From assembly GCA_964647625.1 (NCBI GenBank), contig CAZYHZ010000020.1, positions 3,634-67,633 of the forward strand: a DNA stretch of 64,000 bases, read 5' to 3'. Numbering within the stretch: the first letter of the stretch is position 1; each line of letters opens with the position of its first letter. Made by a program: the position numbers and the translations under genes. Below are positions 33,857 to 42,317 of this stretch, piece after piece. The notes under the pieces are model-generated. The model saw only the letters and a list, made by a program, of their open reading frames with translations, was not told the DNA's origin and did no database searches. The DNA comes from DASRJG01 sp964647625. GTDB taxonomy: Bacteria > Acidobacteriota > Polarisedimenticolia > Polarisedimenticolales > DASRJG01.

Positions 33857-36075
33857 GCGCGCGTCGTGGACCACGAGTAGCCGAGCTTCGACATCGGCAG
33901 CGAGCGAACGCGCTCGCCGGTGGCGGCGAAGATCGCGTTCGCGATCGACGGCAGGACCGGAGGCAGCGCGGGCTCGCCGAGGCCGGTCGGCGGGTTGTCG
34001 CTCTCCAGGAAGTGCGCCTCGATCGTCGCGGGTGTTTCGCTCATGCGCAGTGGCGCGTACTCGTGGAGGTTGCTCTGGACCGCCCGTCCCTTGTCGAACG
34101 TGATCTCGAGCTTCATCACCTGGCTCATGCCGTCGATGACCGACCCTTGCACCTGCTGCGTCGCGCCGCTCGGATTGATGATCGGCTTGCCGACGTCCAT
34201 GGCGACCCAGACCTTGCTCACGCTCACCGCCTTGTCCGGCCCGACCGAAAGCTCCGACACGACAGCGCAGTAACCGAGATGGCTGAAGTGGCCGGCGATG
34301 CCCAGGGCGGTCCCCTTCGGTCGCTCCCGCGTCCCCCATCCGGACTTCGCCGCAGCAAGCTGGTAGACGCCGCGCAGGCGCCTCGGATCGAAGCGCTCCA
34401 TCGCGTCTTCGCCCTTGTCCGCCGGCGGCGGAGCGGCGTCGAGCATCTCGAGCCGGAGCTGGAGCGGATCCTTGCCGGCCGCCGCGGCAATCTCATCGAT
34501 GAACGATTGCACCGCGAAGCAGATGCCGTTGTCCCCCGGCGCCCGCAGCGCGCCGGTCGGAAGCCCGAGCGGCATGACCGAAGAGTGGAGCGAAAAGCTC
34601 GGGACGAACCCGGCGGGGAACTGGTCGCCGCCCATGCCGGCGGAGCGCGCGAAACGGTCGCCCTCGCCGAAGCTGACGAAATGATCGCGCCACGCGACCG
34701 GCTTGCCCGCGGCGTCGAGACCGGCCTTCAGGAAATGCCACCCCGCCGGGCGGTAGAAGTCGTGACGCATATCGTCTTCCCGCGTCCACTGCAGCTTGAC
34801 GGGGACGCCCGCCTTCCGCGCGATGAACGCGGCCTCGACCACGTAGTCGTTGACCAGGCGCCGCCCGAAGCAGCTTCCCATCCGCGCCAGATGGATGGTG
34901 ATGTCCGCCTCCGGGATCCCGAGAGTCTCCGCGACGAGCTGCCGGGCGGAGCGTGGCGTCTGCGTCGGAGCCCAGATCTCGAGCTTCGCCCCCTTGAAGC
35001 GCGCGGTGCAGTTCATGACCTCCGCCGAAGCATGCGCGAGGAACGGATAGCAGTACGACGCTTCGACGACCTTCGCGGCCGACTTCAGCGCGGCGTCGAA
35101 GTCGCCGTCGGCGCGCAGCGTCCGCGCGGGCGGCGTCCCTGCAAGCTCCTGCGCGCGGCGTACGAACGTCTCGCTGCTCTGGTCCGATTTCGTGTTCTCG
35201 GACCACTTCACCTCGAGCTTGGTTCGCGCGGCCTGCGCCGCCCACCAGGTGTCCGCGACGATGGCGACGCCGCCCAGGAGTCCCGCCAGCCCCGTGCCGC
35301 CCTCGACGACGAACGCGTGCCGCACACCGGGCATCGCCTTGATCGCATCGAGATTGGCCGAGACGACCTTGCCGCCGTAGACCGGGCACTTCTCGAAGAC
35401 GGCCGACAGCATGCCCGGCACGCTGACGTCGATTCCGAAGAGCGGCTTGCCGGTGACGATGGCGAGGTTGTCGACGCCCGGAGTCGCCCGACCGATGATC
35501 GTGAAGACTTTCGGGTCCTTCAGCTTCACCGTCGCGAGGTCCGGCGGCGGAAGGTGCGCCGCCTTCGCTGCGAGGTCCCCGTACGACAGCGTGCGCTCGG
35601 TCGGCGCGTGCTCGACGCGGCCCGCCGCGGTCGTGCACTCGGACTCCGGAACCTTCCACTCCCGCGCGGCGGCGGCGACGAGCATCCCGCGTGCGGCGGC
35701 GCCCGCCTGCCGCATCGGAAGCCACTGGTTCGGCACGGCCACGCTGCCGCCGGCGAACTGATCGCCGTACGCCGCCTCGTCGAGATCTCCCTGCTCGACC
35801 CGAACGCTCTTCCAGTCCACGTCGAGCTCTTCGGCAATCAGCATCGGGAGCGTCGCCTTGATGCCCTGACCGACCTCGGGATTCTTGGCGATGATGGTCA
35901 CCATCCCGTCGCCGTCGATGCGCACGAAAGCGTTCAGGACGGATCTGGACGCAGCCGTCGCGCCCGAGGCGAGCGACGCGCGCTCGAGGTAGACGGCGAG
36001 AAGCATCCCGCCTCCCGCGACGGCGCTGATCTTGAGGAACGTGCGGCGCGGGATGCTCTCGATGTCGACGGCCAC
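33853..36075 (-). CDS. IorB-type molybdenum hydroxylase large subunit, Tat-exported
   Basis: The protein has 740 residues with a twin-arginine signal 'PRRTFLKISAVAGGG'. Two tandem aldehyde-oxidase/xanthine-dehydrogenase molybdopterin-binding halves follow, with 'GSCFGRRLVNDYVVEAAF', 'TGALRAPGDNGICFAVQSF' and the region of the catalytic Glu in 'GLGEPALPPVLPSIANAIF'. It oxidises an aldehyde or N-heterocycle with water as oxygen donor; the substrate is unknown. With the 2Fe-2S subunit immediately upstream it forms the two-subunit IorAB-type enzyme that lacks a FAD subunit. The start is GTG 36075 with AGGAG seven bases away inside the preceding gene. Confidence 0.9.
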   Translation of the reverse strand: MAVDIESIPRRTFLKISAVAGGGMLLAVYLERASLASGATAASRSVLNAFVRIDGDGMVTIIAKNPEVGQGIKATLPMLIAEELDVDWKSVRVEQGDLDEAAYGDQFAGGSVAVPNQWLPMRQAGAAARGMLVAAAAREWKVPESECTTAAGRVEHAPTERTLSYGDLAAKAAHLPPPDLATVKLKDPKVFTIIGRATPGVDNLAIVTGKPLFGIDVSVPGMLSAVFEKCPVYGGKVVSANLDAIKAMPGVRHAFVVEGGTGLAGLLGGVAIVADTWWAAQAARTKLEVKWSENTKSDQSSETFVRRAQELAGTPPARTLRADGDFDAALKSAAKVVEASYCYPFLAHASAEVMNCTARFKGAKLEIWAPTQTPRSARQLVAETLGIPEADITIHLARMGSCFGRRLVNDYVVEAAFIARKAGVPVKLQWTREDDMRHDFYRPAGWHFLKAGLDAAGKPVAWRDHFVSFGEGDRFARSAGMGGDQFPAGFVPSFSLHSSVMPLGLPTGALRAPGDNGICFAVQSFIDEIAAAAGKDPLQLRLEMLDAAPPPADKGEDAMERFDPRRLRGVYQLAAAKSGWGTRERPKGTALGIAGHFSHLGYCAVVSELSVGPDKAVSVSKVWVAMDVGKPIINPSGATQQVQGSVIDGMSQVMKLEITFDKGRAVQSNLHEYAPLRMSETPATIEAHFLESDNPPTGLGEPALPPVLPSIANAIFAATGERVRSLPMSKLGYSWSTTRA

Positions 36076-36078
36076 GCG

Positions 36079-36534
36079 TCAGCTCCTGGCGGCGGCCTTG
36101 CGAACCGCCTCGCGGATGCGGAGGTAAGTTCCGCAGCGGCAGAGAACGTCGTCCATCGCCCGATCGATCTGGGCGTCGGTCGGCTTGGCGTTCCTCGCGA
36201 GCAGGGCGGCTGCGGTCATGATCTGACCCGCCTGGCAGTAGCCGCATTGCGGCACGTCGAGCTCCATCCACGCCTTCTGGCACGGGTGAGAGCCGTCCGT
36301 GGAGAGACCCTCAATGGTCGTGATCCGCTTCCCTGCGACGCTCCCGACCGGCGTGATGCACGAGCGCGTCGCCACGCCGTCGACGTGCACGGTGCACATG
36401 CCGCACACCGACACGCCGCACCCGTACTTGGTCCCTTTCAGGTCGAGGATGTCGCGGAGCATCCAGAGCAACGGCATGTCCGGCGGCGCATCGACCGCCC
36501 GGGGCCGCCCGTTTACCGTGAGATTGATGCTCAT
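36079..36534 (-). CDS. 2Fe-2S iron-sulfur subunit of the molybdenum hydroxylase (IorA-type)
   Basis: The protein has 151 residues. It holds a plant-type 2Fe-2S cluster with 'GCGVSVCGMCTVHVDG' and a fourth Cys in 'ATRSCITP', and then the C-terminal helical domain carrying the second cluster, 'CGYCQAGQ' and 'CRCGTYLRI'. It shuttles electrons from the molybdenum centre to an outside acceptor, usually a c-type cytochrome. It has no signal of its own, as expected for a partner carried through Tat with the large subunit. The stop is three bases from the large-subunit start codon. Confidence 0.93.
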   Translation of the reverse strand: MSINLTVNGRPRAVDAPPDMPLLWMLRDILDLKGTKYGCGVSVCGMCTVHVDGVATRSCITPVGSVAGKRITTIEGLSTDGSHPCQKAWMELDVPQCGYCQAGQIMTAAALLARNAKPTDAQIDRAMDDVLCRCGTYLRIREAVRKAAARS

Positions 36535-36613
36535 CGCGCGATCTCGCCGTCCAGAATAAACCCGGACGGGCTATCAGGCGATGAGGGGGCGGACCGGGAG
36601 ACCGGCCCGTGGC

Positions 36614-36637
36614 CTAGCCGTGGATTCTCAGGGCGCC
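36614..36637 (-). pseudogene. tiny 3' relic resembling the DUF4097 gene ends
   Basis: On the minus strand, 24 bases read G-A-L-R-I-H-G-stop, the same ending as both DUF4097 genes (T-L/I-R-I-H-G-stop). They match the end of the gene at 13717 closely at nucleotide level, including the CTAGCCGTGGAT stop region. It begins two bases after the stop codon of the gene at 36643. It is short, so it could be chance. Confidence 0.3.
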
Positions 36638-36642
36638 GCCGG

Positions 36643-37260
36643 TCAGGACCCGTTTCCGATGGTCAGCTTGTCGCCCTGCATCACGAAGTGCAGCTCGCTC
36701 GCTTTCGTGCGCGACACGTCAAGATCATAGGTCGCCGAGAAGTATTTCTTCTTCGTTCCATAGACCGCCGCTTCCAGCTTGTGCTTTCCGGAGGCGACCG
36801 GGAGGGGATCCCACTTCGTCGTTTGAGTGAAGAGGAAGAAGGATTTGTGGAACTCTTCCTTGAAGATCGGGACGTCGTCGAGAATGACGACCAGACTCCC
36901 CTGCCGGAGCGAGCTCGTGAGACTGATCGTCATGGGGCTCTTCGGCACCGCGGCGCTCAGGGCCGGTGTCGGGGCGGGCGCTGCGGCCGGCGCGGTCACG
37001 GGAGTCGCGGCCGTTGCGTTCGCCGGTTTCGCCGCCGGCTTGGCCGCCGCGGTCGGGTTCCACTCACGAATCGATTTGGCCGGGCCCTGGGCGGTCGTCC
37101 CCGCGGCCGGTGTGGTCTTGGGATCCGAGTGCCACTCGCGAATCGATGTGGCGGGAGCCGGGGCGGGGCTCGGCGCCGGCTCTTCGGCGACGAGCGTTTG
37201 CCACGCCGTCGCGACAAGAATCGGAGTCATGAGTCGCGCAATCACTTTGATGGTCAGCAT
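36643..37260 (-). CDS. secreted or lipid-free envelope protein with Ala/Pro linker and 'SIREW' repeats
   Basis: This 205-residue protein has a signal peptide (about 1-25). An Ala/Pro-rich linker contains two copies of a short tag, 'SIREWHSDPK' and 'SIREWNPTAA', then a Pro/Ala run. The C-terminal globular domain of about 90 residues ('QGSLVVILDDVPIFKEEF', 'LHFVMQGDKLTIGNG') looks like a beta-sandwich. I do not recognise the family. The start is ATG 37260 with GGAGGG eight bases upstream. The linker design is like that of periplasm-spanning or cell-wall-tethered proteins. Confidence 0.6.
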   Translation of the reverse strand: MLTIKVIARLMTPILVATAWQTLVAEEPAPSPAPAPATSIREWHSDPKTTPAAGTTAQGPAKSIREWNPTAAAKPAAKPANATAATPVTAPAAAPAPTPALSAAVPKSPMTISLTSSLRQGSLVVILDDVPIFKEEFHKSFFLFTQTTKWDPLPVASGKHKLEAAVYGTKKKYFSATYDLDVSRTKASELHFVMQGDKLTIGNGS

Positions 37261-37384
37261 CGCCGGGCCCTCCATGCGCACCGAACTCAAATATGGGCGC
37301 CTGCAAGGCCGCGCCTAGAGTCGGTTTTTGGATGCGAAGTTCACCTTCGTCATCGTGCAATGGGGCGATGTTTCGCTGTAATTC

Positions 37385-38323
37385 TCAGCCCGCCAGCTCG
37401 ATCGTCTCCCCCACCGCCATGGTGTGAAGCCGGCCCGCCGGGCGTTTTTCGTCCCACCAGCGCTGGAGCCGCGCGATGGGCTCGAGGAACGGCTCGTCGG
37501 TCAGGCGGAACGCGCCCCAGTGCATCGGGACCATCGCCTTGGCGCCGAGCGTGACGAACGCGTCGCCGGCCTGCTCGGGATTCATGTGGAACCACTCCAT
37601 GAACCACGAGGGTTGGTAGGCGCCGATCGGGATCATCGCCAGGTCGATCGACGGAAATCTCTTTGCGATCGCCGCGAAGCCGTCGAAGGCGGCCGTGTCT
37701 CCGACGTGATAGATCGTCCGGCCACCCGCTTCGATCAGGTAGCCGCCCCACCAGCTCTCGTTCGTGTCCCACGGCTTGCGACGCGACCAGTGCCGTGCCG
37801 GGACGAACGTGATGCGCATCGGTCCCACGGTCGAAGCGTCCCACCAGCGCATCTCGCGAACGTCGGCGAACCCGCGCTTGTTGAACCAACGGCCGAGACC
37901 CGCGGGGGCGAGTACGGGGACCTCGCGCGGAAGCGCCTCGATCGAAGGCGCGTCGAGATGGTCGTAGTGGTTGTGGCTGACCGCGACCGCGTCGATGCGC
38001 GGCAGGTCCTTGGCCGTGAGACCCGGCTCAACGTGACGCGGAACCGCGAATCCGATGCGGCGCGAGAACACGGGGTCGATGAGGATCGCTCCTGCAGTCG
38101 TTTGCACGAGAAACGAGGCGTGGCCGATCCAGGTGATGCGCGGACGTTCGATCGGCCCGTGAATTAGCGCGAGATCCGCCGGGACGCGCGGGGCGGGCTC
38201 TCCCGGCGGCCCGATGCGGCGCCGGCCGGTGAGGCGATCGAAGAGCGCCCACTTGAGGACGGCCCGCGTGGAATGCGGCGTGTGCTTCGGATCGAGATTT
38301 CGGTAGATCGTCCGGCCGAACAT
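37385..38323 (-). CDS. metallo-beta-lactamase fold hydrolase (NAPE-PLD/UlaG-like)
   Basis: The MBL core motifs are present in this 312-residue protein: 'TWIGHASFLVQT', the HxHxDH variant 'SHNHYDHLD', then 'PARHWSRR', 'YHVGDTAAFDGF' and the C-terminal 'PMHWGAF'. That arrangement fits the N-acylphosphatidylethanolamine-phospholipase-D-like branch, which also carries the 'W-GGYLIE' strand. It probably binds two metal ions and hydrolyses a phosphodiester or lactone; the substrate is unknown. There is no signal peptide, so it is cytoplasmic or membrane-associated. It is divergent from the protease/PadR pair. Confidence 0.85.
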   Translation of the reverse strand: MFGRTIYRNLDPKHTPHSTRAVLKWALFDRLTGRRRIGPPGEPAPRVPADLALIHGPIERPRITWIGHASFLVQTTAGAILIDPVFSRRIGFAVPRHVEPGLTAKDLPRIDAVAVSHNHYDHLDAPSIEALPREVPVLAPAGLGRWFNKRGFADVREMRWWDASTVGPMRITFVPARHWSRRKPWDTNESWWGGYLIEAGGRTIYHVGDTAAFDGFAAIAKRFPSIDLAMIPIGAYQPSWFMEWFHMNPEQAGDAFVTLGAKAMVPMHWGAFRLTDEPFLEPIARLQRWWDEKRPAGRLHTMAVGETIELAG

Positions 38324-38373
38324 GGCCGGAGAAGCTTATCTCTTCCATGCTCGAAATTCTCGTCAACTTTCCT

Positions 38374-38392
38374 ATAGTACGAGTCGTACTAT
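38374..38392. promoter_or_regulatory. 19-bp perfect palindrome, probable PadR operator, abutting a start codon
   Basis: ATAGTACGA-G-TCGTACTAT has 9-bp perfect arms around one base and ends directly before the ATG at 38393. A -10-like TATAGT overlaps its left arm. The operon it precedes ends with a PadR-family regulator, so autoregulation is the simplest reading. No Shine-Dalgarno site lies upstream of the ATG, which suggests a leaderless or near-leaderless transcript. Confidence 0.7.
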
Positions 38393-39307
38393 ATGGACAT
38401 GCGAACACCACTCGGACTCGTGCTCACACTCCTGGTTGCGGCCTCGCCGGCCGCAGCTCAACCTCAGCCTGCGCACCGAGGTGCACCACCCCCGGCGCGT
38501 ATCGAGATTCCCTCCGACGGTTTGACTCTCCCGATGAAGGACTTTGGCGGACGCCCTGTCGTCGAGGTCCGCATCAACGACAAGGGACCGTTCCCGTTCG
38601 TCCTCGACACCGGTGCCACCATCACGGTCGTCGGCGAAGAGATCAACGGAGAGTTGTCTTTGTCGTCGCCCGGGGGCGTCCACGCCGTCTCCCCCGGCGG
38701 CGGCGCAGCCCCGATGATCGTTTCCGTGGGCTCCCTGAAACTGGGGACGGCCACGATCGGGGACTTCATGGCTGCGGTCATGCCCATGGGGGACGTCTTC
38801 AACGGCGACAGCGCTCCGAAGGGTGTCCTCGCAGCCTCCAGCTTTCCGGGCTATCTGGTGACATTCGACTATCCCGGCAAGCGCATCACGATCAAGAAGG
38901 GCTCACTCGATGCGGCCGATGCAAAGACGGTCTTCGAGTACGGAGAGGACGAGGCGCTTCCGGTCGTTCCCGTCAAGATCGCCGGCCACGTAACGCATGT
39001 TCACCTGGACACGGGGGCCGCGTTCGCGCTGACGCTGCCGATGCATTTTCTCACCGAGCTGCCGCTCAAGACGAAGCCGAAGGATGCCGGCCAGTCTCGC
39101 CTGCTGACCGGGAGCTTTCCCGTGTCCGCCGCCGCAGTCGACGGCGCCATCGAGATCGGACGCTACACGATCGACGTGCCGGAGGTTCGCTTCAGCGACG
39201 TGCGCCACGGCCCGGAGCTCGGGCCCGGGAACATCGGCTACGCGATCCTCAAGGATTTCGTGGTCACGTTCGATTCCAAGAACCGTCGCGTGAGACTCAC
39301 CCGGTGA
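38393..39307 (+). CDS. secreted retropepsin-like aspartyl protease
   Basis: A signal peptide (about 1-22, 'LVAASPAAAQ') is followed by two copies of the aspartyl protease signature, 'FVLDTGATITVV' and 'VHLDTGAAFALTL', so both active-site aspartates are on one chain. This is the 'aspartyl protease family' seen in Acidobacteria and Bacteroidetes. It acts outside the cytoplasm on an unknown substrate. The protein has 304 residues. The start is ATG 38393, or possibly ATG 38399; neither has a ribosome site. The stop overlaps the PadR gene by four bases. Confidence 0.85.
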   Translation: MDMRTPLGLVLTLLVAASPAAAQPQPAHRGAPPPARIEIPSDGLTLPMKDFGGRPVVEVRINDKGPFPFVLDTGATITVVGEEINGELSLSSPGGVHAVSPGGGAAPMIVSVGSLKLGTATIGDFMAAVMPMGDVFNGDSAPKGVLAASSFPGYLVTFDYPGKRITIKKGSLDAADAKTVFEYGEDEALPVVPVKIAGHVTHVHLDTGAAFALTLPMHFLTELPLKTKPKDAGQSRLLTGSFPVSAAAVDGAIEIGRYTIDVPEVRFSDVRHGPELGPGNIGYAILKDFVVTFDSKNRRVRLTR

Positions 39308-39843
39308 AAGCGGCGCTCAGCGAGATCGAAGGGTGCGTGCTGGGGCTGATCGACGAGTCGGGGCCGGCGACACCCTACGCGATTCGACGGGACTTCCTCG
39401 ATTCTCCGACGCCGCAGTGGAGCGGTAGCGCCGGGACGATCTATCCGCTCGTCACGCGGTTGCAACGGCTCGGGCTGGTCCGGTCGACCGTTCACCGCAC
39501 GGGGAAACGGTCGGGGCGCCATTTCTCCCTCACCGCCGCCGGCAGGCGCGCATTCCGGCGGTGGCTGACGGTTCCGTTGCCGGACATGGTTGCCGGAATC
39601 CCTCCCGATCCGCTTCGATCGCGGATACGGTTTCTCGGGTCGCTGCCAAAACGCCGGCGGCACGCGTTCGTTGCCGAGGCGCTTCGAGCCTTGAACCGCC
39701 AGGCGCGCGTGCTCGAAGACGACTGGGCGCGGCAACACGAGCTCGGCCCGTTCCACGGGTTGATGTCCCGGGGCGCACTGCTGACCATGCAGGCGCGGGT
39801 GGCGTTCTTGGAGGAAGCGGCGAAGGCGCTGGCGAGGACGTGA
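39304..39843 (+). CDS. PadR-family transcriptional regulator
   Basis: The N-terminal winged helix of this 179-residue protein is recognisable: 'EIEGCVLGLIDESGPATPY', 'SGSAGTIYPLVTRLQRLGLV' and the wing 'GKRSGRHFSLTAAGRRAF'. A C-terminal helical dimerisation region ('VLEDDWARQHE') follows. It likely represses its own operon through the 19-bp palindrome ahead of the protease gene. The start is GTG 39304, inside the protease stop codon (GTGA overlap). Confidence 0.88.
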   Translation: MKAALSEIEGCVLGLIDESGPATPYAIRRDFLDSPTPQWSGSAGTIYPLVTRLQRLGLVRSTVHRTGKRSGRHFSLTAAGRRAFRRWLTVPLPDMVAGIPPDPLRSRIRFLGSLPKRRRHAFVAEALRALNRQARVLEDDWARQHELGPFHGLMSRGALLTMQARVAFLEEAAKALART

Positions 39844-39844
39844 C

Positions 39845-41476
39845 TCAGCAGAGGGTCAGGTTCTGAGCCAACCCCGCTTCGCTCGTTTCCTTGTATTTCG
39901 TGCTCATGTCCTTGCCGGTGTCGGCCAAGGTCTTGATCGTGGTGTCGAGATCGACCCGGTGCCGTGACGCGATCTCGTTGGTCGCAATCAACGCCGCGAT
40001 CCACGCCTTCACCGCGCCGAACGCGCAGCGCTCGATGCAGGGCACCTGCACGTAGCCGGCCACCGGGTCGCAGGTCATCCCCAGGTGATGCTCGAGCGCC
40101 GATTCGGCGGCGTTCTCGATGACGATGGGCGAGCTGCCTGCGACTTGCGCGATGAACGCCGCGGTCATGGCGGACGCGACGCCGATCTCCGACTGGCATC
40201 CACCTTCGGCGCCGGAGAGCGTGGCGTTGTGCTTGCACAGGTAGCCGATCGCAGCACCGGCGAGGAGCCCCTCGCGGACCTTGTCCATCGGCAGCTTCCG
40301 CTGGCTGTTCACGAGCGCGTAGACGATGGCCGGCATCACCCCGGCCGAACCGCCGGTCGGCGCGGTGATGACGAGGTGCCCGCGAGCGTTCTCCTCGGAA
40401 GCCGCGAGGGCGAATGCGGAGACCTGTCCGATGGCTCGGTCGCTCTCGAACTTGTCGTCCTGAGACCGCTGATAGACCGTCGCCGCCTTCGCATGCAGCT
40501 TGATGGGACCGGGCAGGACGCCTTCCTTCACCGAGAGGCCCGCCTTGACCGTCGCGAGCATCGCGTTCGCGATCTTGTCGAGGAACGCGTTGATCTGCTC
40601 TTCGGACTTGCCCGAGACGGCGACCTCGTTGGCCATCACCACCTGGGCGATGGAGAGGCTGTTCTTCTCCGCGTGCTGGCGCAGCTCCTTCATCGTCGCG
40701 TACGGGTACTTCGGCTGGCCTTTCTTCGGCGGCGTGTAGCCCTTCCACTCGTAGAACCCGCCGCCGGGTGAGTAGTACTCGAGCTCATAGATCGGCTTGC
40801 CGCCGCCCATGAGCTTGCAAGTCATCGTGTTCGGGTGCTTGAAGTCCCCCTTGGTCGCGTCATAGATGATGTCGGTGAGCGACAAGTTGAACGTCTTGGT
40901 TCCCAGCTTCACGGGGTACGACTGGTTCGGCTTGGCGATCATCTCGTCGAGGAACAGCGGATCGACCGTCGCCGGCTCTTTGCCGAGGAGGCCGGCGAGG
41001 GCGGCGCGCTCGGTCCCGTGGCCCTTGCCCGTGGCGCTCAAGCTGCCGAACAGGTGGACCTTGAGGCCCGTCGCCTTGGCCAGCTGATCGGCCGGCAGCT
41101 TCGTGCAGCGCTGATAGAAGTCGTACGTGATGCGCATCGGCCCGATCGTGTGCGAGCTCGAAGGCCCGGGGCCGACCTTGTAGAACTCGTCGACCACCGT
41201 CATGACGGGGCCCTTCGACCGTTTCACGACGTCGAGGTCGGGCGAGAGCGGGGTCGAGCCGAGCTTGACTCCCGAAGATTCTTTCGTTGCCTCTTTCGTC
41301 GCCTGCGCGGCGCGGGCTTCGGGAGTCCAGGTGGCGCCGGTCATCACCGCCGCGGCGCCGATGACGGCGCTTCGCATGAGAAACGTCCGGCGGTCGACTC
41401 CCGTGTCCGTCGGGCTCTCCTCGGGCAATTCCTCGAGGAGCGTGTCGTTGTTGTGTTCCTCGGATGGATTGCTCAT
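39845..41476 (-). CDS. L-serine dehydratase (4Fe-4S type) with N-terminal Tat signal
   Basis: After a charged 28-residue lead comes a twin-arginine signal 'DRRTFLMRSAVIGAAAVM' ending near 'EARA'. The fused beta-alpha serine dehydratase follows: 'GPSSSHTIGPMRI', 'SATGKGHGTERAALAGL', 'AEGGCQSEIGVASAMTAAF', and the cluster region 'GMTCDPVAGYVQVPCIERC'. It converts L-serine to pyruvate and ammonia. Family members are cytoplasmic and oxygen-sensitive, so a Tat signal is unusual: it would export the folded, cluster-loaded enzyme. The protein has 543 residues. The start at ATG 41476 has GAGAGG nine bases upstream. The activity is well supported; the location is inferred from the signal. Confidence 0.88.
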   Translation of the reverse strand: MSNPSEEHNNDTLLEELPEESPTDTGVDRRTFLMRSAVIGAAAVMTGATWTPEARAAQATKEATKESSGVKLGSTPLSPDLDVVKRSKGPVMTVVDEFYKVGPGPSSSHTIGPMRITYDFYQRCTKLPADQLAKATGLKVHLFGSLSATGKGHGTERAALAGLLGKEPATVDPLFLDEMIAKPNQSYPVKLGTKTFNLSLTDIIYDATKGDFKHPNTMTCKLMGGGKPIYELEYYSPGGGFYEWKGYTPPKKGQPKYPYATMKELRQHAEKNSLSIAQVVMANEVAVSGKSEEQINAFLDKIANAMLATVKAGLSVKEGVLPGPIKLHAKAATVYQRSQDDKFESDRAIGQVSAFALAASEENARGHLVITAPTGGSAGVMPAIVYALVNSQRKLPMDKVREGLLAGAAIGYLCKHNATLSGAEGGCQSEIGVASAMTAAFIAQVAGSSPIVIENAAESALEHHLGMTCDPVAGYVQVPCIERCAFGAVKAWIAALIATNEIASRHRVDLDTTIKTLADTGKDMSTKYKETSEAGLAQNLTLC

Positions 41477-41547
41477 GGTCGTGTCCTCTCCATCTGTGGA
41501 CGTCAGGGGTGGACGCATTCTAGATCGAGAGACCGCATGCGTGACGC

Positions 41548-42240
41548 TCAGAAGTAGACCTCGAATCCTACTATCGGTCCGTAGAAGGTCGTCTCGAGGA
41601 GCACGTCGGAGCTGGATTTCTTCATGTAGAGAGCGCGGTAACCGACATCCCATCCAGTCCGCTTGCCGCGCCACGCAAAAACGGCGGACGCCGAGGACGA
41701 GATGTCGAACCCGACGCCGAACCCTCCCACGTCGCCGCCGAGCTCGGCCCTCCAGCCGTGAGGCAGGCGGGGCCGGTACCAGAGACCCACGACGGGATCG
41801 AGAAGCGTCGTGTCCTGGTCGAACGACAACGTCGGCGCCGCGTACTCGAGACGTCCCACGAAGAAGCGGACACCCCCGATGACGCTGAGGCTGTCGACGA
41901 CCCGGTACCCTCCGTACGCCTCGAAGAGGGACATCTTGAAATTCAGCGAGGCCGGGTTCCCGAGCGGAGAGGTCGAATCGCGCGAGAGTGAATAGTAAAG
42001 ATCCTGCACCGACACGATTGTCCGGCCCTTCTCCATCTCGAATCGCAGCCCCCACGCGCCATTGAGTCCCGTGGATCCGCCGGTGACGTCGGTCGATGGG
42101 TTGCCTTCGCCTTCGGCCGCCGACGTCGTATTGATCGGCGCCCAGAGGAAGATCGGAGCGAACCTCGCGTCGCAGCTCTCCGGGGGCGCATCCTCGGCTC
42201 GCGCTGCACCCCAAAGCAGCACGAGCATCGAGACCGACAT
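41548..42240 (-). CDS. outer-membrane beta-barrel-like protein
   Basis: A signal peptide (about 1-15, 'LVLLWGAARAE') is followed by alternating hydrophobic strands, and the chain ends with an aromatic residue ('GFEVYF'), the usual outer-membrane insertion signal. The 230-residue length would suit an 8- to 10-stranded barrel. The start is chosen at ATG 42240, which has GAAGG at good spacing; an upstream ATG at 42267 would add nine residues. Function is unknown, perhaps a porin-like or adhesion protein. Confidence 0.65.
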   Translation of the reverse strand: MSVSMLVLLWGAARAEDAPPESCDARFAPIFLWAPINTTSAAEGEGNPSTDVTGGSTGLNGAWGLRFEMEKGRTIVSVQDLYYSLSRDSTSPLGNPASLNFKMSLFEAYGGYRVVDSLSVIGGVRFFVGRLEYAAPTLSFDQDTTLLDPVVGLWYRPRLPHGWRAELGGDVGGFGVGFDISSSASAVFAWRGKRTGWDVGYRALYMKKSSSDVLLETTFYGPIVGFEVYF

Positions 42241-42317
42241 GACCGCCCTTCGAAGGTCTCCCACCATGCGCGGAATGCTACACCGATAAGATGAAGGTCA
42301 AGCTCGTGGCGTAACGC

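Noticed and set aside
34012..37554. A 1180-codon open frame antisense to the molybdenum hydroxylase region
   Set aside because: It runs across several well-supported minus-strand genes and their gaps and has no recognisable domain.
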